A DNA stretch of 64,000 bases from DASYKS01 sp035995205 (GCA_035995205.1 DASYKS010000035.1:1-64000); one strand, 5' to 3'; positions 18,776 through 27,287 are shown, numbered from the stretch's first letter. Notes: generated by a model from the sequence alone, not told the origin. Numbers and translations are program-made.

Positions 18776-21646
18776 ATGGAGAGCCGCGGACGGCCGGTGC
18801 CGGTCTGCACCATCGCCTCGAACAACTACCTCGCCAAGGCGAAGGTGCTGGTCGAAAGCTATCTCACGGCGCACCCCGGAGCGGAGGCGTATGTCTGCGT
18901 CGTCGACGAGCCGGTACATCCGGCCAGCGCGAAAATTCCGGCCAGAATCGTAGGCGCGGACCAGCTGGGCATTCCGGGCTTTGCCAATATGGCCTTCCGC
19001 TATGACGCGCTCGAGCTGAACACGGCGGTCAAGCCCTTCTTCCTCGAGTACCTACGGGATCGTTGCGGTTGCGCCCGGATGTTCTTCCTCGATCCCGATA
19101 TCGTGGTGTTCGATGAGCTGCAGGGCCTGATGCAAGCGCTCGAGAAGCACCCGATCGTGCTGACCCCGCACATCGCGCAACCGCTCGAAGAAGGTTGGCG
19201 GGCCGGCGAGCGGCAGTTCCTGCGCGCCGGGGTCTTCAACCTGGGATTCCTCGGCATCTGTCTCGACGAGCGTACGCGGGCGTTCCTCGATTGGTGGAAA
19301 GAGAGGCTCAGCCGCTTCTGCGTCGACGACATTCCGAGCGGCCTGTTCGTGGATCAGATCTGGTTGAACTTTGCGCCCTGCTTCGTCGACGGGGTGCACG
19401 TCGCACGCGAGCCCATTTACAACATCGCCTGGTGGAACCTTTCGCAGAGAACGCTCGAGGTGCAGGACGGTTGTCCGGCCATCGGCGGCCGTCGCGTCGG
19501 CTTCATGCATTTCAGCGGTTTTGCGGTCTCCTCGGACGACCGCATCACGAAACACCGGACAGATCTCCTGCTCGCCGACCGAGAAGACCTGCGCCCGTGG
19601 TATTCCGAGTTCAGCGAGAGGGTGCTCGCGGCAGGCGACGCGGGCCTACGGGCGATCTCCTACGGTTACGCCACGTTCCGGGGCACGGGGGTGCCCGTGA
19701 TTCCGGCGTTCCGCCGCCTGTTGCATCGGCTCGATCCGTCCGGCGTGCGCTGGTCCGACCCCTTTGCATTCGAGTCGCCGGAGAGCTTCGCCGGCTGGCT
19801 TGCCGAGCCGCTGGAGTTTGCCGAAGGCGTCCTCACCCGGGCCGCGCTGGCGCTCTGGGAGCACCGGACGGACCTGGTTCGAGCCTTCCCGAGGGTCTGT
19901 GACGAGGATCTGCCTCGGTACGTGGACTGGCTCGTCCGCTATGGCGAAGGAGCGAAAGAGGGCCTCGACGCCGCGTTCTTGAACGAATTGAAGGTCAACC
20001 CGAAGAAGGAGAGGTTCATCGCGGGGCGCTTCGAAGCCACGATCGCACCGCACTCCGCAAATGCCGACCTCCAGCACACCTCTCTGCTCGAAACGATCGA
20101 TTTGAGCGCGCCGGGCTCCTTGGCGCGCTGGTTGAACGAACCTGCCGGCGGGACGGCCCAGATGCCGTGCATTACCCACTTAGCGATGGTGATCCATGCT
20201 TCGCGGATCGATCTTCAGGAAGCCTTTCCTCAACCCTTGGAAGAGGATCGGCAAGCCTTTGGGGAATGGTTCGCCAGCCAGGCACCGACGGAGTACGCGC
20301 TGAGCGCCGAGCTCCAGGTGAGACCCGAGACGATGCCGCGGCCCCTCCCTGCGAAGGCCGCGCTCCGGGCGCGCTGCCGCAGTGTGTTGTCGACGGCAAA
20401 GCGGCTGGTCGAGCTTCTTGCCGCCCGGCCCCGGACGGCCCCCCCGCCGCCGGCCGTGAGTGTGGCGGGTCTCAATGTCGCGGGCTATCTAGAGGCGTCG
20501 AGCGGCGTGGCCGAGCTCGCGCGAGCGTCGCTGGAGCTTCTGAGCGACCTGCGAATGCCTTTCGTCCGTGTGCCGCTCGACCAGGACTACTCGGAAAACG
20601 TGATCGAAACCCGCATCTTCCATCCGGAGGGCACTCCTTTCCCCGTGACGCTGCTGCATGCGAACGCGGCGGAGATGCCGGCCGTTCTGTCGACGCTGCC
20701 GCAAGCGTTTTTGCAGGGGAGCTTTCGGATCGCCTGCTGGGCCTGGGAGTTGGCGCATTTCCCGCTGAGCTGGGCGGACCGCTTCAGCGGCGTGGACGAG
20801 GTATGGGCACATTCGCGGTTTTCGCAGCAGGCGTTTGAATCTTTGAGCACGGTTCCGGTCCGCTGGGTCGCTCCGTACGTTCGACAGGTCCATGGCAATG
20901 CCGATCGAGGGCGTTTCGGCATGGATGCCCGGCGCTTCTATTTTTTCGCTGCGGCGGATTTCCGTAGCCTGCCACGCCGGAAGAACCCGCAAGGCGCCGT
21001 CGAAGCCTTGGCTGCGTTGCTGGCGAAGACGAATCGCGACGTCGGGCTGGTGTTGAAGGTTCAACACGGGCAGAGCGATCCCGATGCCTTCGAGAACCTC
21101 CGCCGGGCGGCCGGCGGGCTTCCGGTCGTGCTGTGCAGCCAGACGCTTTCGCGGCAGGAATACAGCGATCTTCTGGCGAGCTGCGATGCCGTGCTGTCTC
21201 TGCATCGATCGGAGGGGTTGGGGCTCGTACCGATCGAAGCGCTGTACCGGCGCATGCCGGTCGTGGCGACCGCCTACGGCGGGATCACTGATTACCTCGA
21301 CGAGGAAACGGGCTTTCCGGTCGAATATTCGCTCGCTCGACTCGAAAGCGACGTGGGCCCCTATCCGCGAGGCGCGGTGTGGGCCGAGCCGCACCTCGAA
21401 AGCGCCGTGGAGCAGATGAAGATACTGCTCGACGATCCGCGGGAGGCGACCGCGAGAGCTTTACGAGGCGCTTGCCGGGTGGACGGCATCTATGGCCGAG
21501 CGGCGTCCGGGCATCGCTGGCAGAACGAGCTCCAGCGAGTCTTCCGTGCGGCGGGGCTCCCGGGCGGGGACTCGCGCGACCGCGGTCAAACGGCGTGGAG
21601 GCGCAGTCACTTCGCGGTAGAGTCTCCCCTCCCCAAAGATCTGTAG
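18776..21646 (+). CDS. Bifunctional glycosyltransferase (GT-A-like plus GT4-like)
   Basis: This 956-residue protein has two transferase regions. The first 300 residues begin VCTIASNNYLAKAKVLVESY and contain FFLDPDIVVFDEL, a DxD-bearing GT-A fold of GT8-like type. The middle holds two similar helical repeats (APxSLARWLNEP and AFPxP...WF style, about residues 330-405 and 445-510). The last 360 residues are GT4-like (SGVAELARASLELL, LSLHRSEGLGLVPIEALYRRMPVVAT). It lies five bases after the fusion gene, so the two likely cooperate in one surface glycan. ATG 18776 follows AAGG; an upstream GTG at 18752 would overlap the previous gene. Confidence 0.8.
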   Translation: MESRGRPVPVCTIASNNYLAKAKVLVESYLTAHPGAEAYVCVVDEPVHPASAKIPARIVGADQLGIPGFANMAFRYDALELNTAVKPFFLEYLRDRCGCARMFFLDPDIVVFDELQGLMQALEKHPIVLTPHIAQPLEEGWRAGERQFLRAGVFNLGFLGICLDERTRAFLDWWKERLSRFCVDDIPSGLFVDQIWLNFAPCFVDGVHVAREPIYNIAWWNLSQRTLEVQDGCPAIGGRRVGFMHFSGFAVSSDDRITKHRTDLLLADREDLRPWYSEFSERVLAAGDAGLRAISYGYATFRGTGVPVIPAFRRLLHRLDPSGVRWSDPFAFESPESFAGWLAEPLEFAEGVLTRAALALWEHRTDLVRAFPRVCDEDLPRYVDWLVRYGEGAKEGLDAAFLNELKVNPKKERFIAGRFEATIAPHSANADLQHTSLLETIDLSAPGSLARWLNEPAGGTAQMPCITHLAMVIHASRIDLQEAFPQPLEEDRQAFGEWFASQAPTEYALSAELQVRPETMPRPLPAKAALRARCRSVLSTAKRLVELLAARPRTAPPPPAVSVAGLNVAGYLEASSGVAELARASLELLSDLRMPFVRVPLDQDYSENVIETRIFHPEGTPFPVTLLHANAAEMPAVLSTLPQAFLQGSFRIACWAWELAHFPLSWADRFSGVDEVWAHSRFSQQAFESLSTVPVRWVAPYVRQVHGNADRGRFGMDARRFYFFAAADFRSLPRRKNPQGAVEALAALLAKTNRDVGLVLKVQHGQSDPDAFENLRRAAGGLPVVLCSQTLSRQEYSDLLASCDAVLSLHRSEGLGLVPIEALYRRMPVVATAYGGITDYLDEETGFPVEYSLARLESDVGPYPRGAVWAEPHLESAVEQMKILLDDPREATARALRGACRVDGIYGRAASGHRWQNELQRVFRAAGLPGGDSRDRGQTAWRRSHFAVESPLPKDL
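21611..21629. repeat. Left copy of a 19-bp direct repeat
   Basis: TTCGCGGTAGAGTCTCCCC at 21611-21629 is identical to 22994-23012. This copy lies in the last codons of the glycosyltransferase gene. The other is the leader just before the RNB gene start. The pair brackets the toxin-antitoxin module and the first 21-bp array. Confidence 0.85.
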
Positions 21647-21656
21647 TAACCTTCTC

Positions 21657-21676
21657 CTGACTAGTCAGATGACTAG
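21657..21676. promoter_or_regulatory. Candidate autoregulatory operator of the Phd/PIN module
   Basis: CTGACTAGTCAG (21657-21668) is a perfect palindrome. TGACTAG is then repeated at 21670-21676, 28 bases before the antitoxin start. Phd/YefM antitoxins bind such repeated palindromes to repress their own operon. The site is seen directly; its use is inferred. Confidence 0.5.
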
Positions 21677-21703
21677 ATCAACAGATCTCTTTGAGAGGTG
21701 GAC

Positions 21704-21979
21704 ATGGCTCCTCAGACGGCGATCAAACGTTGGCCGGTGCAGGATGCGAAAGCGCGCTTCAGCGAGCTCCTGGAGGCGAGCCTTGCGGAAGGCCCGCAGA
21801 TCGTGACCCGCCGAGGCGTGGAGACCGCCGTCCTGGTACCGCTTGACCAATGGCGGCAACTGGAGCAAGCGGCTCGACCCAGCCTCAAGGATCTATTGCT
21901 TAGCGAGGTACCGCGGGCGGAAATCCCCGTGCCTTCGCGGCGAGGCTTGCGTCGAAGAGCCCCCGTGGGGTTCGAGTAA
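21704..21979 (+). CDS. Phd/YefM-family antitoxin
   Basis: This 91-residue protein starts at ATG 21704 with GAGAGG upstream. It reads WPVQDAKARFSELLEASL then GPQIVTRRGVETAVLVPLDQW, the standard Phd/YefM N-terminal DNA-binding fold. The C-terminal LKDLLLSEVPRAEIPVPSR tail would wrap the toxin. The PIN toxin gene begins six bases after its stop. It is expected to neutralise the toxin and repress the operon through the palindromes at 21657-21676. Confidence 0.9.
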   Translation: MAPQTAIKRWPVQDAKARFSELLEASLAEGPQIVTRRGVETAVLVPLDQWRQLEQAARPSLKDLLLSEVPRAEIPVPSRRGLRRRAPVGFE

Positions 21980-21985
21980 CCCGCC

Positions 21986-22387
21986 ATGTACCTTCTGGAT
22001 ACCAACGTCATTTCCGAGTTGCGCCGGCCGAAGCCGCACGGAGCCGTCGTGGCCTGGTTGACCCAGATCGCTGAAGAGAACCTACACCTCTCGGCCACGA
22101 CTTTGGGAGAGCTTCAGGCCGGTGTCGAAATCACCCGCGAGCAGAACCCCGACAAGGCGGCCGAGATCGAGGCGTGGATCGATCAGGTCGCGCAGACTTG
22201 GAATGTCGTGCCGGTCGACGGTCGAATTTTCCGCACCTGGGCCAAGCTCATGCACCGGCGCTCGGATCGCCTGCTGGGAGATGCGCTGATCGCCGCCACG
22301 GCGATCGTGCACCGTTTCGTGGTGGTGACCCGGAACGTCCGTGATTTCGCGGTTTTCGAGGTGGCGACCCTCAATCCATGGCAGTGA
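21986..22387 (+). CDS. PIN-domain toxin, VapC type
   Basis: This 133-residue PIN endoribonuclease toxin starts MYLLDTNVISELRRPKP, with the first catalytic Asp. SATTLGELQAGVE carries the Glu, and RRSDRLLGDALIAATAI and VVVTRNVRDF carry the later acids, so the active site looks complete. Toxins of this group cut RNA and stop growth when the antitoxin is lost. A 21-bp repeat array begins about 43 bases after its stop. Confidence 0.9.
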   Translation: MYLLDTNVISELRRPKPHGAVVAWLTQIAEENLHLSATTLGELQAGVEITREQNPDKAAEIEAWIDQVAQTWNVVPVDGRIFRTWAKLMHRRSDRLLGDALIAATAIVHRFVVVTRNVRDFAVFEVATLNPWQ

Positions 22388-22430
22388 GCGTGGCCGACGC
22401 CCTGTAGATCGCCGAGCGTGGCGGCAATCG

Positions 22431-22976
22431 GGAAGTGTCTCGCAGCCTGCCCGAAGTGGTGTGCAGCCTCCCGGAAGTGCTTCGCCGCATCCCGGCACCG
22501 GTGGGCCGAGTCTCAGCACCGGTGGACCGAATCCGCGAAGCAGTGGGCCGAGTCCAAGCACCCGTGCGCAGCTTCTCGCAAGCGCTTCGCCGTGTCGCGG
22601 CACCGGTGGTTCGGATCGCGGAAGTGGTTCGCCGTGTCGGAGCACCGGGTGGTTCGGAGCGCGGCACCGGTAGGCGGGATTCGGAGAGTGGTGCGCGGAG
22701 CCGCGGAAGCGGTTTCCGGATTCGATCCGGCGGTGCCGGGGAGGCGCTCAGCGGATCGGAGCTTCGGCACAGCAGGTCCCGGATGCGATCCACCGGTGCC
22801 GGACACCGGCGTACCGGTTCCCCGATTCGATCCAGCGGTTCCTCGATTCGATCCAGCGGTGCCGGGGTCCGGCCCACCAGTCCCCGGGTGCCGCGTTCCA
22901 CTTCGGGCATGCGATCCACCGGGGCCGAGTCTCGAAACATCGGTGCGCCGGGCCGAATCACCGGTTTCCGGACACC
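22431..22976. repeat. 21-bp-period degenerate tandem array 1
   Basis: About 26 units, nearly all exactly 21 bases, fill the space between the PIN toxin and the RNB gene. Units share GGCACCGGTGG followed by CCGAGTC or CGGATTC, with CACCGGTG as a palindromic centre; others carry GGAAGTGGTTCGCC. The sequence drifts but the spacing does not. Several long open frames exist here because 21 is a multiple of three; all are repetitive seven-residue patterns without a protein family, so I treat the stretch as non-coding. Confidence 0.8.
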
Positions 22977-22993
22977 GCTCCCCCCCGCCCTCC

Positions 22994-23012
22994 TTCGCGG
23001 TAGAGTCTCCCC
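22994..23012. repeat. Right copy of a 19-bp direct repeat
   Basis: Identical to 21611-21629 and located three to twenty-one bases upstream of the RNB start codon, where it includes the only candidate ribosome-binding region (TAGAG). See the left copy. Confidence 0.85.
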
Positions 23013-23014
23013 CT

Positions 23015-24490
23015 ATGAAATCCAACGGCCACAACTCTCGCGAACGCCTGCAGTCGATCGCCCATCGCGTCATGCTCGAACGGGGTCTCGAGCCGGACTT
23101 TCCTGCCGAGGCTGTGCGTCAGGTGGAACAGCTTCACGGTCCCGCGAAGGCGGACGGTGCGGGGATCCGCGATCTGCGCGAGTTGCTCTGGTGCTCGATC
23201 GACAACGACGATTCGCGCGATCTCGACCAGTTGACGGTCGCCGAGGTGCTCGGCGACGGCAAGGTCCGGCTGTACGTGGCGATCGCCGACGTCGACGCTC
23301 TGGTTCCGGCGGGCAGCCCGGTCGACGGGCATGCGAAGGCGAACACCACGTCGGTCTATACCGCGGCGAGGATCTTCCCGATGCTGCCGGAGCGGCTGTC
23401 GACCGACCTCACCTCGTTGAACGAGGGAGAAGAGCGGCTCGCGGTCGTGGTCGCGATGGATCTCGACGCCAAGGGGGAGATCGGCGCCTCCAAGATCTTC
23501 CGCGCCCGGGTGTTCAATCGGGCGAAGCTGGCCTACAACTCGCTCGCCGCCTGGCTGGAAGGCAACGGGCCGCTGCCGCAGGCCGCCGCCGCGGTGCCCG
23601 GGCTGGCCGAAAACCTGAAGCTGCAGGACCAGGCGACCCAGCAGCTTCGCAAGCTGCGCGGAGAGAGCGGAGCGCTCACCCTCGAATCGATCGAGGCGAA
23701 ACCGGTGTTCGAAAACGACCATCTGAGCGACCTCGAAGCGCAGGAGAAGAACCGGGCCAAAGAGCTGATCGAGGACTGCATGATCGCGGCGAACGGGGTC
23801 ACGGCGCGCTTCTTGGACGCCAAGGGTTCCGCCTCGCTGCGCCGGGTGGTGCGGGTGCCGAAGCGCTGGTCGCGGATCGTCGATCTGGCGCGCGGATTTC
23901 ACGTCGTCCTGCCCGACGAGCCCGACCATCTGGCGCTCGCGAAGTTCCTCGACGAGCGGCGGGCGGCCGATCCGGAGGGCTTCCCCGAGATTTCGCTCTC
24001 CGTCGTCAAGCTGCTCGGCTCCGGCGAGTACGCGGTCGATCTGCCTGGGCAGGATCCTCCGGGGCACTTCGGCCTCGCGGTGCGCGACTATGCGCACTCG
24101 ACCGCGCCGAACCGCCGTTTTCCGGATCTGATCACCCAGCGGCTGCTGAAGGCGGCTTTTACCGGCTCCCCCTCCCCCTACTCGGTGCCCGAGCTCGAAG
24201 CGCTCGCGAGCCAATGCACGAGGAAGGAAGACGACGCGACCAAAGTCGAGCGGCAGGTGCGCAAGTCGGCGGCGGCGCTGCTCTTGTCCGACCGGATCGG
24301 CGCGACGTTCGACGGGATCGTCACCGGCGCCTCGGAGAAAGGCACCTGGGTGCGCGTGTTCCGCCCGCCGGTCGAAGGCCGGCTGGAGCGCGGGGCGGCG
24401 GGGCTGGACGTCGGCGACCGCCTGCGCGTCCGCCTGCTCGACACCGACGTCGAGAAGGGGTTCATCGATTTCGCGCGGATCGACGGCTGA
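23015..24490 (+). CDS. RNB-domain exoribonuclease (RNase II/R family)
   Basis: This 491-residue protein is a compact RNB enzyme without obvious N-terminal cold-shock domains and with a short S1-like C-terminus (DRIGATFDGIVTGASEKGTWVRVF). The active-site segment reads SIDNDDSRDLDQL; the three leading Asp positions of the RNase II motif are present, but the fourth (normally DD) is Gln. Other RNB marks are KANTTSVYTAARIFPMLP and YAHSTAPNRRFPDL. It should degrade RNA 3' to 5'. ATG 23015 is the natural start; longer frames upstream run into the repeat array and are spurious. Confidence 0.88.
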   Translation: MKSNGHNSRERLQSIAHRVMLERGLEPDFPAEAVRQVEQLHGPAKADGAGIRDLRELLWCSIDNDDSRDLDQLTVAEVLGDGKVRLYVAIADVDALVPAGSPVDGHAKANTTSVYTAARIFPMLPERLSTDLTSLNEGEERLAVVVAMDLDAKGEIGASKIFRARVFNRAKLAYNSLAAWLEGNGPLPQAAAAVPGLAENLKLQDQATQQLRKLRGESGALTLESIEAKPVFENDHLSDLEAQEKNRAKELIEDCMIAANGVTARFLDAKGSASLRRVVRVPKRWSRIVDLARGFHVVLPDEPDHLALAKFLDERRAADPEGFPEISLSVVKLLGSGEYAVDLPGQDPPGHFGLAVRDYAHSTAPNRRFPDLITQRLLKAAFTGSPSPYSVPELEALASQCTRKEDDATKVERQVRKSAAALLLSDRIGATFDGIVTGASEKGTWVRVFRPPVEGRLERGAAGLDVGDRLRVRLLDTDVEKGFIDFARIDG

Positions 24491-24590
24491 ACCGCCGCGG
24501 AGGATGCCCCGCGCACCAGATTGTCAGGATCTCTGAAGGCAGGACGCCCCCTCCCGGGAGTTACCGGCAGGGGGCAAGAGGACTGCGATG

Positions 24591-25139
24591 CTACGCCGCG
24601 CCGCGCGGCTTGACCGGCGATTTGACCGGGTAGCCGAGGGCGAGCAGCTGCTCGCAAAGCACCAGCTGACAGCGACCTACCACTTTACGGATGCTGGAGG
24701 GACGGTAGTCGAGCTTCTCGGCCACTTCGCCCGGCCGCATCCCCATGCCATAGCGGAGGCGAAGCAGATCGCGGCAGCGCGGCGAGAGCTGGTCGAGCGC
24801 GCGGCCGAGATCGCGGCGAAGCGCGATCTTCTCCTGCGCCGGGGCTTGCGGCTCGGCGAGCAGGTCGAGGATCGCCGCGTCGACCGATTCGGCGAGTTGG
24901 CGGCGCGCGCCGCGCCAGTGCATCACGCAGCGCCATTTGAGAGTTCCGATCAGCCAGGCCTCGGGGCATTCCACCTCGTCCCAACGTTGCAGGAGGATGA
25001 CCAGCGAGTCCTGGATCAGGTCTTCGGCGTCTTGGGCCGAGACGCGATAGCGGCGCAGCACCCGCTCGATCTTCGGGCGCAGCGAAGGAAGCAGATCGGC
25101 GAAGGAGTCCGTGAAACGAGAACGTGCGAGCGGAGTCAT
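24591..25139 (-). CDS. ECF-type RNA polymerase sigma factor
   Basis: This 182-residue protein has sigma region 2 (QDAEDLIQDSLVILLQRWDEV, in which DAEDLIQD is typical) and region 4 (ALDQLSPRCRDLLRLRYGMG, then MRPGEVAEKLDYRPSSIRK). No anti-sigma gene is adjacent, so control may be indirect; a zinc-finger TPR protein of anti-sigma style is far away at 45.7 kb. ATG 25139 (MTPLARSRFTD) follows GGAGGA at 11 bases; an in-frame start 20 codons upstream is less likely. Confidence 0.88.
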   Translation of the reverse strand: MTPLARSRFTDSFADLLPSLRPKIERVLRRYRVSAQDAEDLIQDSLVILLQRWDEVECPEAWLIGTLKWRCVMHWRGARRQLAESVDAAILDLLAEPQAPAQEKIALRRDLGRALDQLSPRCRDLLRLRYGMGMRPGEVAEKLDYRPSSIRKVVGRCQLVLCEQLLALGYPVKSPVKPRGAA

Positions 25140-25616
25140 ACGAGGTCGGTTCCTCCGAGGTGTCGGTTCGAGGCCTTGCGGCCCAGGAGGGAGCGCCACC
25201 GGCAGAATTCCATAGTGAAGTAAGATCTCGACAGCGAAAGCGAAGGCTCGGGCGTTCGTCCGCCGATATACCCGGAGAACGTGGGGTCTGCCAAGCCTGT
25301 CTTCACGGTGGAAGCCTTATGCTACGGAGCGTACTCCAGATGACCGAAGGGCGACAATCCAAGATCGGTTTTTGAGACTCCCTTACCGGGTGACTCGACC
25401 GACCGCGGTCGTCAGCCCACGTCGCGGGGAGACCCGGGCCATTGCCCGGGATTCGAAGCCCCATCTTCGGATGACGGGAATTGCTTACCGACAAGCGAAG
25501 CCGGAACGGACTCGCGGAGTGTACTCCAAAAAATTGACGATAGAACCTGTCATTTTTTGTCGTCCGATTTGGACCCGTCCCACGACCCCGTCCCGCCCCT
25601 GATATCCTGCCGGACG
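25140..25616. other. Intergenic region with repeated GGAGYGTACTCC and a GC hairpin
   Basis: No gene is seen in these 477 bases between the divergent sigma factor and aroC. CGGAGCGTACTCCA (25325-25338) recurs as CGGAGTGTACTCCA (25515-25528), 190 bases apart with one mismatch, each with GGAG/CTCC arms, which suggests a regulator site. A perfect stem CCCGGGC/GCCCGGG with loop CATT lies at 25433-25450 and could be a transcript hairpin. I found no tRNA and no convincing small peptide. Confidence 0.5.
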
Positions 25617-26807
25617 ATGCTCCGACGCCTCTCCTTCACCACCGCCGGCGAGAGCCACGGTCCCGGCCTGACGGCGATTCTCGCCGGCCTGCCCGCCGGG
25701 TTATCCGTCGACTGCTCCCTGCTCGAACGCGACCTCGCCCGGCGCCAGCATGGCTTCGGCCGCGGCCGGCGGATGGCGATCGAGCAGGACCGCGCCGAGA
25801 TCCGAGGAGGGGTGCGCGGCGGCGAGACGATCGGCGGCCCGGTGGCGCTCTGGATCGAGAACCGCGATTGGGTCAACTGGCAGCAGGTGATGGGGATCGC
25901 GCCCGGCGACGTCGATCCGCATCGCGCCGAGCTGCGGCGGGTGAAAAACCCCCGGCCCGGGCACGTCGATCTGCCCGGCGGCATCAAGTACGACCGCCGG
26001 GACCTGCGCGACGTGCTGGAACGGGCCTCGGCGCGCGAAACCGCGGCGCGGGTGGCTGCGGGAGCGTTCGCCAAGATGTTGCTCCGCGAGCTGGGCATCG
26101 AGATCCGGAGCGGCGTCCGCTCGCTTGGACCGATCGGCGCCGACCGCCCAACCCCCACCTGGGAGGATCTGCTGGGTGTCGACGACGGCTCGCCGTTGCG
26201 GGCGATCTACCGCGAGCTCGAGCCGGAGATGATCGCCCTGGTCGAAGAGGCGAAGGACGAAGGAGAGACCCTCGGCGGCGCGGTCACCGCGATCGCCCGC
26301 GGGGTGCCGGTGGGCCTTGGCTCCTACGTGCAATGGAGCGACAAGCTCGACGGCCGCCTCGCCCAGGCGGTGCTCTCGGTCCACGCGATCAAGGCGGTCG
26401 AGGTCGGCTCCGGGATCGCGGCGAGCGGCGGGTTCGGCAGCCTGGCCCACGATCCGATCGGACGGGCCGATGGGCGCTTCGTCCGGACGAGCAATCGGGC
26501 CGGCGGGCTGGAAGGGGGGGTCACCAACGGCGAAGACGTGGTGATCACCGCCTACAAGAAACCGATAGCCACCCTCCGCAAGGGACTGCCCTCGGTCGAT
26601 CTCGACACCCTCTCGGCCGCGCCCTCCCAGTACGAGCGGAGCGACGTGACCGCCCTGCCGGCGGCGGGAGTGATCGTCGAGGCGATGGTCGCCCTGGTGC
26701 TCGCCGACGCGATGCTCGAAAAGCTCGGCGGCGACTCCCTGGCCGAAGTCAAGGCGCATTACGAGGCGACAAAAGCGCTTCAAGAGCGTTGGCCGCTACG
26801 CAGTTAA
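25617..26807 (+). CDS. aroC: Chorismate synthase
   Basis: This 396-residue enzyme catalyses the last shikimate step, from EPSP to chorismate, using reduced FMN. Family motifs are TAGESHGPGLTAILAGLPAG, RRQHGFGRGRRM, RVKNPRPGHVDLPGGIKY, ARETAARVAAGAF and SNRAGGLEGGVTNGE. The start ATG 25617 (MLRRLSFTTAGESHG) agrees with family starts. It is the first gene after the empty region and is followed by the RRM gene after about 70 bases. Confidence 0.96.
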   Translation: MLRRLSFTTAGESHGPGLTAILAGLPAGLSVDCSLLERDLARRQHGFGRGRRMAIEQDRAEIRGGVRGGETIGGPVALWIENRDWVNWQQVMGIAPGDVDPHRAELRRVKNPRPGHVDLPGGIKYDRRDLRDVLERASARETAARVAAGAFAKMLLRELGIEIRSGVRSLGPIGADRPTPTWEDLLGVDDGSPLRAIYRELEPEMIALVEEAKDEGETLGGAVTAIARGVPVGLGSYVQWSDKLDGRLAQAVLSVHAIKAVEVGSGIAASGGFGSLAHDPIGRADGRFVRTSNRAGGLEGGVTNGEDVVITAYKKPIATLRKGLPSVDLDTLSAAPSQYERSDVTALPAAGVIVEAMVALVLADAMLEKLGGDSLAEVKAHYEATKALQERWPLRS

Positions 26808-26876
26808 CGGGTCGCGTATACTTCCCCCATCCGATCTCGCCCAATTGCGAGCTGAAACCTTGAAAAGGAGACGATC

Positions 26877-27263
26877 ATCAGCGCGAGAGTGTTCGTCGGC
26901 AACCTCAGTGACTACACGACACAGGGCGACCTTCAGGCGCTGTTTGCCGAGGTCGGCGAAGTGGTTGAAGTCTTCCTTCCCTCCGACCGCGCCACCGGCA
27001 GACCGCGAGGATTCGCGTTCATCGAGTTCGGCGACGACGCGCAGGCGGCCGCGGCGATCGAAAAGTTCGAAGGCCACGAGCTCGAAGGGCGCAAGATCCG
27101 GGTGACCGAAGCCGAAGACCGGCGAGCCGGCGGGCCGGGCGGATTTTCCGGCGGCGGTGGCGCAGGGGGAGGCGGCGGCGGATTCCGGCCCCCCGCGGCC
27201 AAGAATCGACCGAAGCCCAAAGGCAGCCGACGCAACCTCCGCGGCCGGAAGCGGAGCCTGTAG
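26877..27263 (+). CDS. Glycine-rich RRM RNA-binding protein, probable ATC start
   Basis: This protein of about 128 residues has one RNA-recognition motif: RNP2 VFVGNLSDYT and RNP1 RPRGFAFIEF. A Gly-rich linker and a basic tail (KNRPKPKGSRRN) follow. These proteins bind single-stranded RNA and are often cold- or stress-linked. AAAAGGAG at 26863-26870 is followed six bases later by ATC AGC GCG AGA GTG, which gives (M)SARVFVGNL, the usual N-terminus of the family. The first standard start (GTG 26889) is 18 bases from the site and removes SAR. I therefore propose ATC as initiator. A -10-like TATACT lies at 26817-26822. Confidence 0.75.
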   Translation: MSARVFVGNLSDYTTQGDLQALFAEVGEVVEVFLPSDRATGRPRGFAFIEFGDDAQAAAAIEKFEGHELEGRKIRVTEAEDRRAGGPGGFSGGGGAGGGGGGFRPPAAKNRPKPKGSRRNLRGRKRSL

Positions 27264-27287
27264 GCGAAAGCGTACGACCGAGCACCC

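Noticed and set aside
22418..24633. Two very long plus-strand frames over array 1 and the RNB gene
   Set aside because: Their first third is the translated 21-bp repeat and the remainder is either the RNB gene itself or its shadow; the RNB start at 23015 fits the family.
25380..25480. A tRNA-like stretch with TTCGAA near 25450
   Set aside because: The flanking bases do not form a five-pair T stem and no acceptor or anticodon arm can be drawn.
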